This document shows, in pieces, positions 59,856 to 64,000 of a DNA stretch of 64,000 nt; position 1 is the first letter of the stretch, and each line of letters begins with the position of its first letter. The position numbers and the translations under genes are program-made. The notes under the pieces were generated by a model, which was given only the letters and a program-made list of their open reading frames with translations, made no database searches and was not told the origin of the DNA. The stretch comes from Archegozetes longisetosus (taxonomy: Eukaryota > Arthropoda > Arachnida > Sarcoptiformes > Trhypochthoniidae), in NCBI GenBank assembly GCA_018873245.2, contig JAEMBT020000008.1, positions 8,896,238 through 8,960,237 on the forward strand, read 5' to 3'.

Positions 59856-60247
59856 CAGTGGCTCTCAAACTTTTTTTCGTGGACCACCTGAAAAAATGTT
59901 CGCAATCCATTATGACAACCTTTTTAATTAAGCATTTTTATTCAATTAAAGCCATGTTATTGTTAATTAACACAAAGTTCATCAATATTAGGAACAATTT
60001 TAGTCAAAGAAAGACGTAAATCACTTTCTACTTTTAATTTAGATCTATATTTATTTTTTAAATAAATAAGATTAAAGACAGTACTTTCACACAAATACGT
60101 TGAAGGCAAATGTATTAATTGATTAATAGCGATTTCAGCTAATTTTGGGTATTGTTTCTCAACGCCAATCCAGAATAAAGTTAGTTTTGCATTATTGTAA
60201 TTCATTCTCAAATTTTTGTATTTTAGTTCAATTAATTCGTTTTTCAA
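59856..60247 (-). mobile_element. hAT transposon relic: one end and dimerisation domain
   Basis: CAGTGGCTCTCAAACTTTTT at 59856 is a typical hAT end. The minus-strand frame 59963-60247 carries FWIGVEKQYPKLAEIAINQL, HLPSTYLCESTVFNLIYLKN and KVESDLRLSLTKI, the C-terminal dimerisation region of ZBED5-like hAT transposases. The rest of the transposase and the other end were not found; 60250-60800 is too decayed. Confidence 0.8.
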
Positions 60248-61940
60248 TTGAATAACGTGTAAACAATAATGAGACTACTTTCAAAATTTAATATTTAAAT
60301 TTTCAAGATAGACGTTTCAGATTCAACTAATGCTAATCTCATATGGATTTGGCACATCATGAGGTCAGTTCTTTGAGCATTTTGTACATTTAGTTCGACA
60401 TTTTCGATATCAACGGCATAGAAACTATCATTTGTTTAGTATTTCTTGTATTGAATCGGGAAATATGTTGAAAATTAATCGGGAAGTGAAAATCGTCTTC
60501 AATTACGATTTGAACTATTATTGAAGGCTTAACGATAATGCGTCTCATTTTATTCAATTTGATTATCTGTAAGATCATTTGCTTCTCTATGACTGAGTCT
60601 AGTTTTACGTTGGCATCCCTTGATTCGGTAAAATTTGATTATTTTTGGGACATGTTTGGCTTATTTTGAACTTTTTTGTCACTTTTGTCTATGTAACACC
60701 AATACGGCCGTCAACGAACTCAACCAAGTTTTTGATCTTGTTTTAGTGCATTTTTACCTCTTTCCGTCTTTTACCTTTAGCCCTTTTTAATGACAAACTA
60801 TTACCCACTCTTTCGATAATTTGATATGTGGATATTGATTAATTTAAAGTGATTAACAGTAAATAATTTACCCTTTTCTCTATTTGCTTTATGGAAAGTG
60901 TCAAACATCTATCTTCTACAATTTTTTTTCACCGATTCATATTTTGTTTGAAAGACAATCTCAGAGAATAAAATACGCTAAACAATTAATAGAATCTAAT
61001 CTACATTTTGACTCATCGTTCGTTTTAATTGACTCGAAAATAGCGTAGTTATTCAATAATTTACTCAGTCTCATTAATTTGTGTTCACACGTTAGTTAAA
61101 TGACTTATTAATGCATTCCTTTTGTTTAATATATTCAGATTTTTGCCAATGAGAAATTCTAGATTGCAGTTCTCATCGTTTGGATGTTGGGTCTCTAAAG
61201 GTCTTTTCAGTTTCGATGGTTTCAAAGACTCATTCGATAGCTTATCAAATCATAAAACGCATATCGGTTGAGAGATATCACTTCTATCATCAATGAATCT
61301 TAATTCTAGATATGAATCTAAATATTTTCGACAAATTTTCTTCTTACTACTTATTTCATTAATTAAATCGTTCATTCTCTCATTAGTTTTGACCAAATAT
61401 TTATCCATTTTTATGAATACTAAATAATTATTGTGGAAACTAATTATATTGTGGAATACTAACTATTTACTTATTTTGTTCTCCTCAAGTATTAAGATCA
61501 TAACAATTCTTAATCTAATTTACTTGTTGAAAAACAAAGTACTGATTCAGTACTAAGTCGTTCATAATTTTCTACAGAAATAAACTGAAATTATTTTTAT
61601 ACAATATTATGGAATTTGTTTACAGCTCGCTGTATTCAAATTTACAATCCTATAAATAATTTCTATAATTTATATGATTTATAAGCCTTAAATGCACCGT
61701 CAACAGAAAAATGTCATCATTAAAAAGATGCAGAAGAGTTGATAAACCTAAGGGCTCAACAACTCATTGAGATCTGTATTATGTTTAGTGATATTAACCA
61801 ATAAATAAATACTCAAAAACTAATTTGGAACTTTGATACAATAGACTTTGATTCATCTTAATTAAAAAGATTCGAAACAATGCTATGACTCGAAAACTTT
61901 TAACAGTTCAAAATAACACATTCTTATATGAATTATTTGT
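60248..61940. other. AT-rich stretch beyond the hAT relic
   Basis: It may contain decayed hAT sequence, but nothing readable. No genes supported. Confidence 0.4.
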
Positions 61941-62751
61941 TTCGATTTCTTAAAAGGCGTGATATTATTTCAATTTGAAATGCCAGTGATTCCCGAGTCT
62001 GATAGAATTTTAACTGTGATTCTATTCAATATGGGGTTTAATTTGCAGACTATAGCACAAGATCAAAATATCGATTTGAGTACTGTCCAAAGACGGATTT
62101 TGAGACACGAAGAGACTAGGACTGTCCAAACAAGCTTTAGTAACAGTGGTCGCCATAAAGTGACTACTGAAGAGGAAGATTTGAATATAGTATTGGCTTC
62201 AATTGAAAATCCATTTAGAAACACAAAAAAATCAAGGATTGGTTGGGTTGTGAATTAAGTCTTGACACGTATAGGAATAGGCTCAATAATGCAGGCTTAA
62301 GAGCACATAAAGAAAATCAAACTTTAGTTCATCGTCAAAATAGATTGATTTTTGCACAAAAATTTCGGAATTTCGGTTTGAATAATTGGTTTCGGACATT
62401 AATGGTCGATGAGTCCACATTTGCACCACAAGTTATGTAGTAGTTTTAGTGCGCCGGCCTTTAGGCACCCGATTTGACGAGCGTTACTTGTAATTTGTTA
62501 GGCAAAGTGGCCGCAGATCAGTTTCTGTTTGGGGTCTCCTAACAGCTGATGGTTTGGGTCCACTTGTTAGAATTGAAGGGCCGTCTACAGCCGAACAATA
62601 CATGGATATTCACGAGGATTATGTGATGCCGTTCATTGATCAAAATTACGAACGATTTTTAAGTATAGATCAAAATATGTTCTGGCTGTCTAACAATTCG
62701 CCTATTCATTATTCGAATCTAGTCCAGGTTTTCAAACATTATTTTCTTATA

Positions 62752-62947
62752 ATTGAATGACACAAGAGAAAAAGTCCATATCTCGTTTATGCTTATGTAT
62801 GAAAAAAGTCTTTTACATAAGTCATGACACCTATTGAGAATAGTATTTTTCAGTTCTTGATAACTTCTCCGTTTTCGTAGCTTAAAGGACTTTTTAATAT
62901 AGAAAATGTGAGAAGAGATATGGACTTTTTCTCTTGTGCCATTCAAT
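62752..62947. mobile_element. MITE inside the Tc1 fossil
   Basis: Arms with CACAAGAGAAAAAGTCCATA and its complement, extending to ATTGAATG/CATTCAAT at the ends. It is about 190 bp and carries no coding sequence. Confidence 0.85.
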
Positions 62948-62988
62948 AGTTTCGTCTGAAGGCTCAAATCTTTTTTATGATAAATATA

Positions 62989-63162
62989 CAGTCTGACCCG
63001 GTTATAGACAACTAGTAGGTGCGTAGAACATAAGTCGCCTATAACTGGGTTTGCCTATATCCCAACTCTTTAACGTATGATTGGATTAGTTGGTACTGAA
63101 TGAATCGTTTGCTAACAACCGGGTTTGCCTATAACCGAGTTGCCAATAGCCGGGTCAGACTG
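62989..63162. mobile_element. Pogo/Tigger-type MITE
   Basis: TA flanks (62987-62988, 63163-63164) and ends CAGTCTGACCCGG and CCGGGTCAGACTG. The CAGTC...ACCCGG start, continuing into TTATAGACAAC, is typical of pogo-like elements. It is 174 bp. Confidence 0.85.
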
Positions 63163-63405
63163 TATGTCATATAGGACGTTTTTGCACTGAATGTTAACGC
63201 CGAAGCTCGGCCATGGTCCGCAAAGTCACCAGATCTCAATCCGATAGTGTGTATGGGCAGAAATAAAAAAGAACATTGCCGAACCCTCCTATCATATATT
63301 TTTAAATATATGATAATATATTTAATTACTATGTAAAATGTAATATTTTGGTGGGGACCCCACCCTCCGCTCCTACCGTACTCCCCCTTTAGTCGTCGCC
63401 GAGGC

Positions 63406-63906
63406 TTACTCTTGTTCCTCCAATTCCACGCAGATATCATTCAGAAATTCTGCGGGAATTAGAACTCTGGCAGATGTCACGCATACCCGAGATATCACAG
63501 AACATATTCGGCCATCTGAAGGGATGTAGAGGCGATGGCAGACAAGGATTTTGAATCGCAATACCGGAGGGATAGCCAATAGCGAAGATTTGTGTCCAAA
63601 CACACACTGTGCATGTGTGGACCCAACCCTGGGGATATTCAACTCAATGGATCCAGATGGTTTATTTCTGATTTGAATATCCTCAGGGAGCTTCTTCGCT
63701 TTATAATGCTCCCACCGGCAAGTGCTACATATGCTCATTTGTTGAAGAGGGGTATCAGTAGCATTAGGAGTATGGAATATACCCATACTTTCTAACAATT
63801 GCCGACGACTACCTTCAACGAATGAACGCAAGGCCTGTTTACCGAGTCCAGAAAGGGAGCAGTCAGCACCTTTCCCTGGCTTGCCTCCACAGCCGGGACA
63901 TGACAT
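63406..63906 (-). CDS. Unrecognised protein or first exon with Cys pairs, GC-rich
   Basis: A 166-residue frame from ATG at 63906 with CPGCG, ICSTCRWEHYK and THAQCVFGHKSSLLAIPPVLRFKILVC, ending ELEEQE. The paired cysteines and the VLRFKILVCHRLYIPSDGRIC run recall the N-terminal region of DDE_4 (Harbinger-like, ISL2EU-type) transposase proteins, but this is a weak resemblance. GC content is about 50%, well above the rest of the window. The stop at its end is followed by AT-rich DNA. The window ends 94 bases before the start, so an upstream exon is possible. Confidence 0.45.
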   Translation of the reverse strand: MSCPGCGGKPGKGADCSLSGLGKQALRSFVEGSRRQLLESMGIFHTPNATDTPLQQMSICSTCRWEHYKAKKLPEDIQIRNKPSGSIELNIPRVGSTHAQCVFGHKSSLLAIPPVLRFKILVCHRLYIPSDGRICSVISRVCVTSARVLIPAEFLNDICVELEEQE

Positions 63907-64000
63907 TTTTCGGTCGTGTCCTGGTTATGAATTTCGGCCAGGGTGCATTCCAGCTGTCCGGGTCTGATCATCAAATTGGGTATCGCTAGAAGACCCAATT

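Larger units (their letters stand above)
61959..63270 (+). pseudogene. Tc1-like transposase fossil, split by two MITEs
   Basis: Pieces in order: helix-turn-helix part (61959-62258; ILTVILFNMGFNLQTIAQ, SGRHKVTTEEEDL), then NRLNNAGLRAHKENQTLVHR and RTLMVDESTF (62243-62440), then GPLVRIEGPSTAEQYMDI and SIDQNMFWLSNNSPIHYS (62554-62760). The C-terminal motif WSAKSPDLNPIV is at about 63206-63245, where the catalytic Glu codon is now a Val codon. Frameshifts and two insertions (62752-62947, 62989-63162) separate them. Clearly dead. Confidence 0.85.

Noticed and set aside
1-64000. tRNA or rRNA genes
   Set aside because: I looked for tRNA T-loop consensus and cloverleaf stems and for rRNA-like GC-rich blocks and found none I could support.

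Overview
The window looks like nuclear DNA of an arthropod, most likely a chelicerate and perhaps a mite. It is AT-rich. Host genes are split by GT-AG introns of about 50 bp to 2 kb. DNA transposons and small palindromic elements fill most of the space between genes. The chelicerate guess rests on the M13 peptidase, a degenerate RCC1-kinase gene of a type I associate with mites and spiders, and an ankyrin protein with a latrotoxin-like C-terminal domain. It is an inference, not a proof.

Layout. 1.6-7.4 kb (+): a complete 17-exon neprilysin-like M13 metallopeptidase that reads as 736 residues when spliced. 7.9-9.0 kb: a transposon with short inverted repeats. 9.76-10.8 kb (+): a three-exon secreted cysteine-rich protein with two defensin-like cysteine patterns, followed at 11.6 kb by a broken tandem copy of its first two exons. 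13.0-17.05 kb (+): nucleobindin with a glutamine-rich tail and two possible C-terminal ends. 17.4-22.4 kb: relics and palindromic repeats. 22.46-26.74 kb (+): a four-exon GH28-like pectin-lyase-fold protein, with two transposons in its first intron. 29.06-30.02 kb (+): a DXO/Rai1 decapping nuclease. 32.0-34.0 kb (+): an RCC1-kinase pseudogene.

34.5-42.2 kb is a three-layer nest. A palindromic element is split by a Mutator-like element (MULE-A, 34944-42128), which is itself split by a second one (MULE-B, 37065-40656). Both insertions have target duplications. 42.65-43.94 kb: a Tc1-like DD37E element. 44.1-48.9 kb: small elements, a mariner relic and two orphan exons. 48.93-53.25 kb (-): one intronless 1441-residue ankyrin protein ending in a Wolbachia/latrotoxin-type domain, whose stop codon lies in the end of a neighbouring small element. 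53.8-64 kb: palindromes, a third MULE relic (MULE-C), a hAT relic, a Tc1 fossil cut by two small elements, and a GC-richer block at the right edge.

The host genes do not form a pathway: two secretory or membrane enzymes, a secreted peptide, a Ca2+-binding Golgi/secretory protein and an RNA-quality nuclease. The most notable points are the probable bacterial origin of the ankyrin gene, the possible transferred origin of the GH28-like gene, and the shared design of the three MULEs, whose ends are arrays of short repeated words.
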